A DNA stretch of 64,000 nt from Fusobacterium perfoetens ATCC 29250 (GTDB taxonomy: Bacteria; Fusobacteriota; Fusobacteriia; Fusobacteriales; Fusobacteriaceae). The stretch is from the NCBI RefSeq assembly GCF_000622245.1, contig NZ_JHXW01000003.1:225251-289250 (forward strand), read 5' to 3'. This document shows, piece by piece, positions 1 to 10,000 of the stretch. Every line of letters starts with the position of its first letter. Position 1 is the stretch's first letter. Under the pieces are notes generated by a model, which did no database searches, was not told the DNA's origin, and saw only the letters and a list, made by a program, of their open reading frames with translations. The position numbers were made by a program, and so were the translations under genes.

Positions 1-1
1 A

Positions 2-1900
2 ATGTTAATATTTGTAGTAACATTATTAATGTCATTACCAAGTATAATGAAGAGTGAAAAAACTACTCCTACTACAACAGTATCTTACACAGAATTTGTA
101 TCAAATATAAAGAACAAAAAGATAGATTTTGTTGAAGAAAGAGAAGGATATATTTACGGATATTATGGTAACGAAGAAAATCTTCAAGGATATAAAACTA
201 GATTAATCACAGATAGATTAGGTCATGATACAGAATTAGTAAAAACTTTAGAAGCTAATAAAATAAAAGTAGAATCATTACCACCACATGAAATGCCATT
301 ATTATTAAGTTTATTAGCTTCTTGGTTCCCTATGCTTTTATTAATAGGAGTATGGGTATTTATGTTAGGAAGAATGAACAAAGGCAGTGGAGGACCTCAA
401 ATATTTAATATGGGAAAATCTAAAGCCAAAGAAAATGGAGAAGAAATATCTAATGTAACCTTTAAAGATGTTGCTGGAATAGATGAGGCAAAACAAGAAT
501 TAAAAGAAGTTGTTCAATTCTTAAGAGAACCAGAAAAATTCAGAAAAGTAGGAGCTAAAATACCTAAAGGGGTGTTATTATTAGGAAGTCCTGGTACAGG
601 AAAAACTTTATTAGCTAAAGCAGTAGCTGGAGAAGCAAAAGTTCCTTTCTTTAGTATGTCAGGTTCTGAATTTGTAGAAATGTTTGTTGGAGTTGGAGCT
701 TCAAGAGTAAGAGATTTATTCTCTAAAGCAAGAAAATCTGCTCCATGTATAGTATTTATAGATGAAATAGATGCTGTTGGAAGAAAAAGAGGTTCTGGAC
801 AAGGTGGAGGAAATGATGAAAGAGAGCAAACTCTTAACCAACTACTTGTTGAGATGGACGGATTTGGTACTGAAGAGACAATTATAGTTTTAGCAGCAAC
901 TAATAGACCAGATGTATTAGATAGAGCTTTAAGAAGACCAGGAAGATTTGATAGACAGGTTTTTGTAGACTCTCCAGATATAAAAGGAAGAAAAGAAATA
1001 TTAGAAGTACATGCTAGAGGAAAGAAATTTGCTAAAGATGTTAATTTTGATACAATAGCTAAGAAAACAGTTGGGCTTGTTGGAGCTGATTTAGCAAACT
1101 TATTAAATGAAGCAGCTATATTGGCAGCTAGAGATGGTAGACAAGAAATAACAATGGCAGATTTAGAAGAAGCATCTGAAAAAATAGAGATGGGACCAGA
1201 AAAAAAATCAAAAGTGGTTCCTGAGCATGAGAAAATTAAAACAGCTTATCATGAGGCTGGACATGCTGTAATAAATTATTTATATTTAAATGATACAGAC
1301 CCTGTTCACAAGGTAACAATTATACCAAGAGGAGCAGCTGGTGGATATACAATGGCTTTACCTGAAGAAGATAGACACTATTACTCAAAAGAGTGGTTTA
1401 TTAATAAGATGAAAATGTGTTATGGTGGTAGGGCAGCTGATGAATTAGTTTCGAATGAATTAACTACAGGAGCTAGCCAAGATATTAAAGTAGCAACAAG
1501 TATAGCTCATGGAATTGTAACAAAATATGGAATGAGTGAGAAATTTGGACCAATTTTATTAGATGGAACAAATGAAGGAGATGTATTCCAACAAAAATAT
1601 TATAGTGATGTAACAGGAAAAGAAGTTGATGAAGAAATTATAAAACTTGTTAAAGAAACATATAGAGAAACTGTTCAAGCATTAATTGATAATAGAGATA
1701 AATTAGATGCTTTAGCAATGGCTCTATGTGAAAGAGAAACGATAATGAGAGAAGAATTTGAAGCTCTTATGAGAGGGGAAAAATTAGAACCTTTAAATAA
1801 AGAAGATGAGGGAATCTCTGTTGATGAATTAATTGATGAAAACTTAACAATAGAAGAAATAAAAAATCTTAGTGAAGAAAAAAATCATCAAAATAATTAA
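2..1900 (+). CDS. ftsH: ATP-dependent zinc metalloprotease FtsH (5' end outside window)
   Basis: Membrane-anchored AAA+ protease that extracts and degrades misfolded membrane proteins and regulatory proteins. The visible part starts inside or just before the first transmembrane helix. It has a short extracytoplasmic domain and a second membrane helix near residues 98-122. The AAA module has Walker A GSPGTGKT (lysine about residue 201), Walker B FIDEID, and an arginine-rich second region of homology (RRPGRFDR). The peptidase zinc motif HEAGH is at about residues 417-421. The acidic C-terminal tail is normal for the family. The ATG at base 2 is only the first one visible; the true start is probably upstream of the window. 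No terminator separates it from rpsO, which has its own promoter. Confidence 0.96.
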   Translation: MLIFVVTLLMSLPSIMKSEKTTPTTTVSYTEFVSNIKNKKIDFVEEREGYIYGYYGNEENLQGYKTRLITDRLGHDTELVKTLEANKIKVESLPPHEMPLLLSLLASWFPMLLLIGVWVFMLGRMNKGSGGPQIFNMGKSKAKENGEEISNVTFKDVAGIDEAKQELKEVVQFLREPEKFRKVGAKIPKGVLLLGSPGTGKTLLAKAVAGEAKVPFFSMSGSEFVEMFVGVGASRVRDLFSKARKSAPCIVFIDEIDAVGRKRGSGQGGGNDEREQTLNQLLVEMDGFGTEETIIVLAATNRPDVLDRALRRPGRFDRQVFVDSPDIKGRKEILEVHARGKKFAKDVNFDTIAKKTVGLVGADLANLLNEAAILAARDGRQEITMADLEEASEKIEMGPEKKSKVVPEHEKIKTAYHEAGHAVINYLYLNDTDPVHKVTIIPRGAAGGYTMALPEEDRHYYSKEWFINKMKMCYGGRAADELVSNELTTGASQDIKVATSIAHGIVTKYGMSEKFGPILLDGTNEGDVFQQKYYSDVTGKEVDEEIIKLVKETYRETVQALIDNRDKLDALAMALCERETIMREEFEALMRGEKLEPLNKEDEGISVDELIDENLTIEEIKNLSEEKNHQNN

Positions 1901-1906
1901 AAATAC

Positions 1907-1935
1907 TTTACAAATCATATAAGTTATGATATAAT
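1907..1935 (+). promoter_or_regulatory. Sigma-70 promoter of rpsO
   Basis: TTTACA (1907-1912) and a perfect TATAAT (1930-1935) are separated by 17 bp, just after the ftsH stop. This is a near-consensus vegetative promoter and fits constitutive ribosomal protein expression. Confidence 0.8.
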
Positions 1936-1944
1936 CAATGAGAA

Positions 1945-1990
1945 TTTATCCTAGGATATAGGAATAGCCACCTATTTCGTGGGATAGATA
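1945..1990 (+). promoter_or_regulatory. Structured 5' leader of rpsO, possible S15 autoregulatory site
   Basis: The roughly 70-nt leader can form an outer stem TATCC (1947-1951) with GGATA (1982-1986). Inside it are two mutually exclusive hairpins: GAATAG (1962-1967) with CTATTTC (1972-1978, one bulge), or ATAGG (1958-1962) with CCTAT (1971-1975). S15 is known to bind its own mRNA leader in several phyla. Assigning that role here is inference. Confidence 0.4.
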
Positions 1991-2013
1991 ATATTAATCA
2001 GGAGGAAGGCTAA

Positions 2014-2271
2014 ATGAAAACTAAAGCAGAATTAATTAAAGAATTCGGTAAAAACGAAAAAGATACTGGTTCTACAGAAGTACAAATCGCAATATTAACA
2101 GAGGAAATTAAACACTTAACTGAACACTTAAAAGTTCATAATAAAGATTTCCATTCAAGATTAGGATTACTTAAAAAAGTAGGACACAGAAAAAGATTAT
2201 TAAATTACTTAGCTTCTAAAGATATAGAAGGATACAGAGCTCTAATTGCTAAATTAGAAATTAGAAAATAA
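2014..2271 (+). CDS. rpsO: 30S ribosomal protein S15
   Basis: Small-subunit primary 16S rRNA-binding protein that organises the platform. At 85 residues it has the usual family length. The N-terminal [14 protein letters not shown] and the central [25 protein letters not shown] are hallmark S15 segments. It has a very strong ribosome-binding site (AGGAGGAAGG), its own promoter and a rho-independent terminator directly after the stop, so it is a single-gene unit. Confidence 0.97.
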   Translation: MKTKAELIKEFGKNEKDTGSTEVQIAILTEEIKHLTEHLKVHNKDFHSRLGLLKKVGHRKRLLNYLASKDIEGYRALIAKLEIRK

Positions 2272-2280
2272 TCAAAATAA

Positions 2281-2309
2281 AAACTATCTCTTCTTGAGAT
2301 AGTTTTTTT
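2281..2309 (+). terminator. Rho-independent terminator after rpsO
   Basis: Perfect 10-bp stem AAACTATCTC / GAGATAGTTT with a 5-nt loop, followed by a T run. Confidence 0.9.
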
Positions 2310-2357
2310 AATAATATAAATGAAAATTTTATAAATTTTCAATAAATGGGGGAAATA

Positions 2358-3698
2358 ATGAAAAAAGTAAATTTTTTTAAAAAATTATCCCTTTCTAGAA
2401 AATTGATATTAGGATTTATGGCGACAATAATAGTGGGAACTTTATTATTAATGTTGCCTATTTCAACTACATCAGGAGAAGGATTAGATTTTTTAACAGC
2501 ATTATTTACTATAACATCAGCAGTTTGTGTAACAGGATTATCTGTAATAGATATAAGTAAAGTCCTTAGTATACCAGGACAAATATTTTTACTAATTTTT
2601 ATTCAATTAGGTGGATTGGGAATAATGACTTTTTCTTCTTTTATTTTTCTTTTAATAAAAAAGAAAATCACATATGAAGAAAAAGAACTTTTAAAGGAAG
2701 AAAGAAATATTGAAGATATAGGTGGAATATTAAAATTTTTAAAAAAAATTATAATTACAGTTGCCATAATTGAAGGAATAGGAAGTTTCTTTTTAACTAT
2801 TAAATTTTTAGAAGAAATGCCTATTAGAAGGGCAATATATTTTGGTATTTTTCATAGTATATCAGCTTTTTGTAATGCTGGATTCAGTTTATTTACTACA
2901 GGATTGGAAAAGTATTCAGACTCAATTATAATAAATTTAACAATAGCATATTTAATTATAATAGGAGGAATAGGATTTGGAGTAATAGATTCTTTGGTAA
3001 AAAATATTAGATATAAAAATAAAAAATTACATTTAACTGCTAAAGTTGCAATATTAATATCTTGTTTTTTAACTTTTTTAGGAATGATTTTATTCTTTTT
3101 ATTTGAAAGAAATAATCCAGAAACTATTGGAAATTTAGATTTTGGACATCAAATAATAGCATCATTTTTTCAAAGTGTTACTACTAGAACAGCAGGATTT
3201 AACACAGTTCCTATAGGAAATTTAGAAAGTTCATCTATTTTTTTATTTTGTATTTTAATGTTTATAGGAGCTTCTCCAGGATCAACTGGAGGAGGAATAA
3301 AGACTACTACAATAGGTGTTTTAATATTTTATGTTTATTCAATAGTAAAGAAGAGAGAACATACTGTTATATTTAATAGAAGAATAGATTGGGAGGTTAT
3401 GAATAGAGCTATAGCTATATTGATTATATCTCTTTTATATGTTATTATTATTATTATGATAATGTTGACAGTTGAAAATTTTGAATCAGAAGCTATAATT
3501 TTTGAAGTTATTTCTGCTTTTGGAACTGTAGGATTAAGTGTAGGGATAACTCCTGATTTAGGAGTAATTTCAAAAATTTTAATAATATGTACAATGTTTT
3601 TGGGAAGATTAGGACCAATGACTTTTGCACTTGCTTTTGGAGGGACTAAAAAAATTGAAAAAATTACTTATCCAAAAGAAAATATTATAGTTGGATAA
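2358..3698 (+). CDS. ktrB: KtrB/TrkH-family potassium transporter, membrane subunit
   Basis: Channel-like K+ (or Na+-coupled K+) translocating subunit with many membrane helices. The repeated pore segments of the superfamily are visible: TSAVCVTGLSV, SAFCNAGFSLF, TTRTAGFNTV and, near the end, SAFGTVGLSVG. The SPGSTGGGIKTTT stretch is also characteristic. I start at 2358 because GGGGG at 2348-2352 lies 5 bp ahead of it; an in-frame ATG at 2346 lies upstream of that ribosome-binding site. It is followed 15 bp later by its cytoplasmic regulatory partner KtrA. The length of 446 residues is normal for KtrB. Confidence 0.9.
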   Translation: MKKVNFFKKLSLSRKLILGFMATIIVGTLLLMLPISTTSGEGLDFLTALFTITSAVCVTGLSVIDISKVLSIPGQIFLLIFIQLGGLGIMTFSSFIFLLIKKKITYEEKELLKEERNIEDIGGILKFLKKIIITVAIIEGIGSFFLTIKFLEEMPIRRAIYFGIFHSISAFCNAGFSLFTTGLEKYSDSIIINLTIAYLIIIGGIGFGVIDSLVKNIRYKNKKLHLTAKVAILISCFLTFLGMILFFLFERNNPETIGNLDFGHQIIASFFQSVTTRTAGFNTVPIGNLESSSIFLFCILMFIGASPGSTGGGIKTTTIGVLIFYVYSIVKKREHTVIFNRRIDWEVMNRAIAILIISLLYVIIIIMIMLTVENFESEAIIFEVISAFGTVGLSVGITPDLGVISKILIICTMFLGRLGPMTFALAFGGTKKIEKITYPKENIIVG

Positions 3699-3713
3699 TA
3701 AAAAGGAGAAAAA

Positions 3714-4391
3714 ATGAAACAATATTTGGTAATAGGATTGGGAAGCTTTGGAACAAATGTTGCTAGAACTTTATATGAAGCAGGAGAAGAAGTTGTAGGG
3801 ATAGATTTGGATGAAACAATAGTTCAAGAAACTATAAATAATGATTATTTGGAAAATGCTTTAGTATTAGATGCAACTGATGAAATTCAGTTAAAAAAAC
3901 TAGATGTGCAAAGCTTTGATGTTGTATTTATTTGTATTGGACTTATAGAACCTAGTATAATGATAACACTTAATTTAAAAGAAATGGGAGTAAAAAAGAC
4001 AATAGTAAAAGCAATTAATGGAAAACATAGAAAATTATTAGAAAAAATAGGAGCTGACCAAGTAATTTATCCAGAAGAATATATGGGAAAAAGAACAGCT
4101 TTAGTAGCAATGGAACCTAATATGATAGAACATCTTAGATTTTCACAAGATTTTTTACTTGTAGAAGTAAAAGCTCCTTTAGAATTTATAGGAAAAAATT
4201 TTATTGAATTAGATATTAGGAAAAATTATAATATAAATGTAATAGGAATAAAAAAAATTTCAGGAAGATTTATTCCAAATCCTACAGCAACAACAATTAT
4301 AGAAAAAGATGATACTTTAATTGTGGTTACTGATACAAAATCAGCAAATAAGATAAACGATATATTAAAAAAGGAATACAAAGAAGATTAA
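3714..4391 (+). CDS. ktrA: KtrA/TrkA-family potassium uptake regulatory subunit (RCK protein)
   Basis: Cytoplasmic gating subunit that binds nucleotide and assembles as a ring on KtrB. The N-terminal Rossmann RCK_N domain begins with GLGSFGTNVA, with an acidic strand-2 end (GIDLDE) expected for NAD(H)/ATP-type binding. The C-terminal part (about residues 135-225) is an RCK_C (TrkA_C) domain. It is 225 residues long, as usual for KtrA, with ribosome-binding site AAAGGAG. It directly follows the membrane subunit, so the two form one operon. Confidence 0.9.
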   Translation: MKQYLVIGLGSFGTNVARTLYEAGEEVVGIDLDETIVQETINNDYLENALVLDATDEIQLKKLDVQSFDVVFICIGLIEPSIMITLNLKEMGVKKTIVKAINGKHRKLLEKIGADQVIYPEEYMGKRTALVAMEPNMIEHLRFSQDFLLVEVKAPLEFIGKNFIELDIRKNYNINVIGIKKISGRFIPNPTATTIIEKDDTLIVVTDTKSANKINDILKKEYKED

Positions 4392-4415
4392 TAATTTCTA
4401 TTAGGAGGAAATTAA

Positions 4416-6305
4416 ATGATGAAGTTTGATGTAATAGTAGTTGGAGCAGGTCATGCTGGTTGTGAAGCGGCATTAGCAACAGCTAGAATGGGAATGAAGA
4501 CAGCTATATTTACAATAAGTTTAGATAAAATTGGTTATATGTCATGTAATCCTTCACTAGGAGGACCAGCAAAATCTCATTTAGTAAGAGAAATTGATGC
4601 TCTAGGAGGAGAAATTGCAAAGAATATAGATAAAACTTTTATACAAATAAGAGTATTAAATACTAAAAAAGGTCCAGCAGTAAGGTCTTTAAGAGCACAA
4701 GCTGATAAAGCACAGTATACTGTTCAAATGAAAAAAACTTTAGAAAATACAGAAAATCTTGATGTAATTCAAGGTATGGTTACTGATATAATAATAGAAG
4801 ATGGAAAAGCTATTGGTGTAAAAACAAGAGAAGGTGTAGAATATAGAGGAAAAGCTATCATAATAGCTACAGGTACTTTTATGAGAGGGCTTATCCATAT
4901 AGGAGAAAGTAAATTTCAAGGAGGAAGATTAGGAGAACTTTCTTCAGAAGATTTACCTTTGTCATTAGAAAAAATAGGTATAAAATTAGGAAGATTTAAA
5001 ACAGGAACTCCTGCTAGAATTGATGAAAGAACAATAGATTTTTCTAAAATGGAAGAACAACCTGGAGATACATCTCCACTTAGATTTTCAAATTCTTCTT
5101 CATATGAAGAATTAGCTAAAAGAAAACAAATTCCATGTCATTTACTTCATACAAATGAAAAAGTTCATGATATTATAAGAGCAAATAAAGATAGGTCGCC
5201 ATTATATAATGGAACAATAGTTGGAACAGGACCTCGTTATTGCCCATCAATAGAAGATAAAATTTTTAAATATCCAGATAAAAAACAACATCACATATTT
5301 TTAGAAAAAGAAGGATATGATACTAATGAAATATATGTAGCTGGACTTTCCAACTCATTACCAGCTGATGTACAATATGAAATTTTACATTCAATAGAAG
5401 GATTAGAAAATGCTAAAATAATGAGATATGCTTATGCTATTGAATATGATTATGTTGCTACTGAAGAATTAACATATTCCTTAGAAAATAAAAATATAAA
5501 AAATCTTTATACAGCAGGGCAAATAAATGGAACTTCTGGATATGAAGAAGCTGCAGCCCAAGGGATTATGGCTGGAATCAATGCTGCTAGAAAAATTCAA
5601 GGAAAAGAACCTATAATATTAGATAGAGCTGATTCTTATATAGGAACTTTAATTGATGATATAGTTTCTAAAGGAACTAATGAACCTTATAGAATGTTTA
5701 CAGCAAGAAGTGAATATAGATTGATTTTAAGAGAAGATAATGCTGACTTAAGATTATCTAAAATAGGTTATGAGGTAGGGCTTGTTTCAAAAGAGGAATA
5801 TGAAAAAGTTTTATTTAAAGAAAAAGTGGTAAAAGAAGTTATTGAAAAACTAAAAAAACAATATGTAGGAAGTTCAAATTCTAGAGTAAATGAGGTTTTA
5901 GAAAAGTATAATGAAAAACCTGTGAGTAATGGAATTTCTCTATTTGAATTTTTAAGAAGACCTGATGTAACTTATAAAGATATAAAATATGTAGCAAAAT
6001 TAATAGAGGATTTTTCTTTAGAAGATTATATAGATGACATAGAATATCAAATAGAGATACAAGTAAAATATTCTGGATATATTGAAAGAGCAATGAAAGC
6101 TATAGAAAAACACAAAACTTTAGAAGATAAAAAAATACCAGAAAATATAGATTATGATTCTTTAGAAAATATTCCTAGAGAAGCTAAAGAAAAATTAAAG
6201 GCAGTAAGACCAATGAATATAGGACAAGCTTCTAGAATATCAGGAGTATCTCCAGCAGATATTCAAGTTTTACTTATTTATTTAAAAATGAGAGGAAAAA
6301 ATTAA
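4416..6305 (+). CDS. mnmG: tRNA uridine-5-carboxymethylaminomethyl modification enzyme MnmG (GidA)
   Basis: FAD-dependent enzyme that, with MnmE, installs the cmnm5 group on wobble U34 of tRNAs. The N-terminal dinucleotide-binding motif is [12 protein letters not shown]. Signature segments [22 protein letters not shown] and [16 protein letters not shown] are both present, and the C-terminal MnmE-interacting helical domain ends normally. The length of 629 residues is full. AGGAGG lies 7 bp before the first of two consecutive ATGs, so 4416 is favoured over 4419. mnmE is not adjacent. rsmG follows with a TAATG overlap, a classic mnmG-rsmG pairing. Confidence 0.96.
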   Translation: MMKFDVIVVGAGHAGCEAALATARMGMKTAIFTISLDKIGYMSCNPSLGGPAKSHLVREIDALGGEIAKNIDKTFIQIRVLNTKKGPAVRSLRAQADKAQYTVQMKKTLENTENLDVIQGMVTDIIIEDGKAIGVKTREGVEYRGKAIIIATGTFMRGLIHIGESKFQGGRLGELSSEDLPLSLEKIGIKLGRFKTGTPARIDERTIDFSKMEEQPGDTSPLRFSNSSSYEELAKRKQIPCHLLHTNEKVHDIIRANKDRSPLYNGTIVGTGPRYCPSIEDKIFKYPDKKQHHIFLEKEGYDTNEIYVAGLSNSLPADVQYEILHSIEGLENAKIMRYAYAIEYDYVATEELTYSLENKNIKNLYTAGQINGTSGYEEAAAQGIMAGINAARKIQGKEPIILDRADSYIGTLIDDIVSKGTNEPYRMFTARSEYRLILREDNADLRLSKIGYEVGLVSKEEYEKVLFKEKVVKEVIEKLKKQYVGSSNSRVNEVLEKYNEKPVSNGISLFEFLRRPDVTYKDIKYVAKLIEDFSLEDYIDDIEYQIEIQVKYSGYIERAMKAIEKHKTLEDKKIPENIDYDSLENIPREAKEKLKAVRPMNIGQASRISGVSPADIQVLLIYLKMRGKN

Positions 6306-7006
6306 TGAAAGAATTTTTAAAAGATGGTATAAAAAAAATAGGACTAGATATTTCAGATGAAAAAATAGATAATCTTATGGAATATTTAAAACTTCTTATA
6401 GAATATAATTCTCATACTAATTTAACAGCTATAAGAGATGAAGAAGGAATAATAGAAAAACATTTTTTAGACTCACTTTTGGTTATGAAATATATGAGAA
6501 TAACAGAAGGAAAAGCTATAGATATTGGAACAGGGGCTGGATTTCCCGGAATGGTTTTAGCAATTTGTAATCCTCAAATAAAATTTACTTTAATTGATTC
6601 AGTAGGAAAAAAAATAAATTTTTTAAAACAAGTTATTGAAAAATTAGGACTAAGTAATGTAGAAGCAATAAATGTTAGAGCTGAGGAATTTATAAATGAA
6701 AAAAATCGTGAAACATATGATATAGGATTATGTAGAGGAGTTTCAAAATTAAATATAATTCTTGAATATGTTATACCTTTTTTGAAGGTAAATGGAAGAT
6801 TTTTACCTCAAAAAATGGAAGGGACAAACGAAGAAAAAGATGGGGAGAATGCATTAAAAGTCTTAAATTCCAAAATAGAAAAAATTTATATTGATGAATT
6901 ACCTTATATTAAAGATAAAAGGGTAATTATTGATATAATAAAATTAAATAAAACTAACAAAAAATACCCAAGAGCAAATGGAGTACCATCAAAAAAACCA
7001 TTATAA
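6305..7006 (+). CDS. rsmG: 16S rRNA (guanine-N7)-methyltransferase RsmG (GidB)
   Basis: Methylates N7 of G527 in 16S rRNA using S-adenosylmethionine. The SAM-binding motif I AIDIGTGAGFPG is visible, and the N-terminal YNSHTNLTAIRD segment is a family hallmark. It is 233 residues long, as expected. Its ATG overlaps the mnmG stop by one base (TAATG), which implies translational coupling. Both act on the translation apparatus. Confidence 0.95.
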   Translation: MKEFLKDGIKKIGLDISDEKIDNLMEYLKLLIEYNSHTNLTAIRDEEGIIEKHFLDSLLVMKYMRITEGKAIDIGTGAGFPGMVLAICNPQIKFTLIDSVGKKINFLKQVIEKLGLSNVEAINVRAEEFINEKNRETYDIGLCRGVSKLNIILEYVIPFLKVNGRFLPQKMEGTNEEKDGENALKVLNSKIEKIYIDELPYIKDKRVIIDIIKLNKTNKKYPRANGVPSKKPL

Positions 7007-7029
7007 AAATTTAAGAAGAGGAGATAAAT

Positions 7030-10000
7030 ATGAAAAATTTTTTAATAAAAAACAAAAAAATATTTTTTATAAGTCTACCTCTTTTTTTAGTTTTTTGGAT
7101 TAGTTATATGGCTATCTATAAAACAGAAACCTTAGTTGGAATGGGATTTTCTCTATTTACAAAAGGGGGATTAAAAATAGAAAAACTTACTTTTCAAGAA
7201 GGTAGTAATAAAGAAAGAGGAAGAATAGAATTAAAGAATTCAAAGCTTTATGGGGAAAATAAAGAATTGATTGCTGATATTCCTCAGCTTTCACTAACTT
7301 ATGATAATTGGAAGATAACAAGTATAGATATTTATGACCCTGAGATAAATTTTGTAAGAGATAGAAATAGTTATAATATAGTAGATATATTTACAGGTGG
7401 AAAGAAAAAAGCAAATGCTCCACAAAAAGAATCAGAAGAAAAAATTGAAAAAACAGAAGATTTGAGTGAACCTATATTAAAGAAAATAAATGTTTATAAT
7501 GCAAATTTACTTTATCAAGATGAAAGTTATACTGAGAAAATAGAGAAGGCAGTAGATAATGTAAATGGATATATAAAATTTTATAATGGATATAGGACAG
7601 ATTTAGAGTTTACAGGAGTAGGAAAAGAAAATAATAATGAAAAAATATTTGTAAAATATGATAGTTCAACAGGGAAATATGCCTTTTATTTAGATTTAAA
7701 AAATATTGATTTTAATGAAAAATTATTTCAATATGCTTATGATAGTAATGGAGCAATAAAAGATGTCTATGGTTTGGCAAATCTTAAATTAAAAATTTCA
7801 GATGAAGGTTTTTTAGGAGAGGCTACTTTAGAAAATGGTGGTCTTAAATATGAAGATTTAGATATGCCTGTAACAAATGTAAAATTAGATATAAAATTTT
7901 TAGGCGAACAAATCCTTATAGATGGAGATTATTTAGTAGGAAATTACCCTGGAAAATTTTCTTTAGATTATAATAATGAAAATGGTGTTAAAGTGGGATT
8001 TTTCTTAAAAGATATATTGTATAAAGATGTAGAAAAATACAAGTATTTAAAAAGTTTAAACTTAGGGTTTGAAAATCTAAAATTAGATAAAGCAGATATA
8101 ATTTTATCATATAAAGATAAATTTAGGGCTGATATAGATTTTGAAAGTAAAAATGGAGATAATTTAGATATTTTATATTTTGAAGATGTAAGTGGAAGAT
8201 TTACTTATGTTGATGATACTTTTTATTTAGAAAATTTAAAAACTTCTCTTTCAATAAATGATAAATTTACTTCAAGAAAAGTAGTAGGAAATTTAAAATT
8301 AAAAGATGGAAAAGGAGAAACTAAATTAAAAGTATTGGGAGATAAAAGACATCTTTTATCAAATTTTGATTTAGATTTTAATTTTGAAATAGCTGAAAAT
8401 AATTTTCTTTTTGATATAAAATCTAAAATTTTAAATTTAAATGGAGATTATGACTTTGAGAAAAAAGAAATTATTTTAAAAGAAGAAGATGATTTTTATT
8501 TAAAATATAATTTAAAAGAAAAAATATTAGAAGAAAGTAAAGGAGATATTACTGCTTACTTTAATGGCTATACAATAAAATCAAATTTAAAATTAGATAG
8601 AGATAAAAATGAATTAGGTATTGCTTCTAATATAACAAGAGACAACAAAAAAACAGATGGAAAAATAGATGTAAAAATAAATTTAGATACTTTTAATTAT
8701 ATTACAGAATTTGATTTGAATAACATAAGACTTGTTGATAAATCTGGAACTTTAGCAGGTAGTTTTAAAGGAAAAATAGAAAATAAAAATGATACTTTAG
8801 AAGGACAGATATTTATTGAAAAAGGTCTTGTTGTTGATAATCAAAATGGAATAAGAATTAGAAAAATTTATGGAATAACAAATATTAATAATAAAAATAA
8901 AGATAAATATTTAGATATAACTTTTGATGGAGAAGTAGGTAAGTTAATAACTCCAAATATTACTCTTAATGGTTTAAAAATAGGAATTAGATATTTTGAT
9001 AAAGAAATTCAAATAAAAAATATTAATAATAGATACTTAGGAGCTACAGGAACTTTATTTTTAGATGATTTATCGATAAATGGAAATATTAAATTTAATG
9101 GAATAAATCAAGATGTAGTTAAATTAGGAGACTTTAATTATGAAATTACAGATGCTTCTGGTCAAATTTCTGGAAAGATAACTCCTGAACTAGATAAATT
9201 AAAAGGAGATATTTTAGTAAAAGATGCACATCTTTTATTAGGAGAATCAGTAGTAGATTTCCATGGAAATATAAAATATTTAAATAGAGAGATATCCTCA
9301 AAAGAATTTTTTATAGGAGAAAATACTTTGGATTTTTTATACTCTATAAAAAATAAAAAAGGAAGTTATGATTTAATAATTAATGAAAATGAAATTATAA
9401 ATATTATTCCTGGAACGAAATTAAAATTAATTGGAAAAAGTGAAGGAATTTTAGAAAATGGATATATAAATGGAGATTTTTATGGAGAAATTGAAGGGAT
9501 TAGAGTAGGAGAAAATTATCTTCCTAAAATTTCTTTAACAGGAAAGTATGATAATAATTATATTAATTTTAGAAATATAAGTTTTTTATTAAAAGATGGA
9601 AGAAAAATTATCAATACAAAGGGAAAAATTGATATTCATACTAAAGAATTAGAATTTGAACTTCCAGAACAAAATATTAATTTAAAAGATTTAAATTTAT
9701 TTAAAGATTTAAATATTCAAATGTTAACTAAAGGAAAATTAAAGGGAACTTTTGATAACTTAGAATATGAAATAATTTCAGAGAAAGGAAAAATTTATTT
9801 TAAGAATAAATTTATAGCAAATGAAAAATTTAAAATTTTTGGAGATAAAGAATTTATAAATATAGAAAAAATAAATTTATTTAGTGATAATAATAAAATA
9901 GATATTTTAGGAAATTATAATATCAAAGATAAATTGACTAATGGAAAAATAGAAGCAAAAATAAAAGAAGTAGACTCATTAAAGGAAATAGCTGAAAAAT

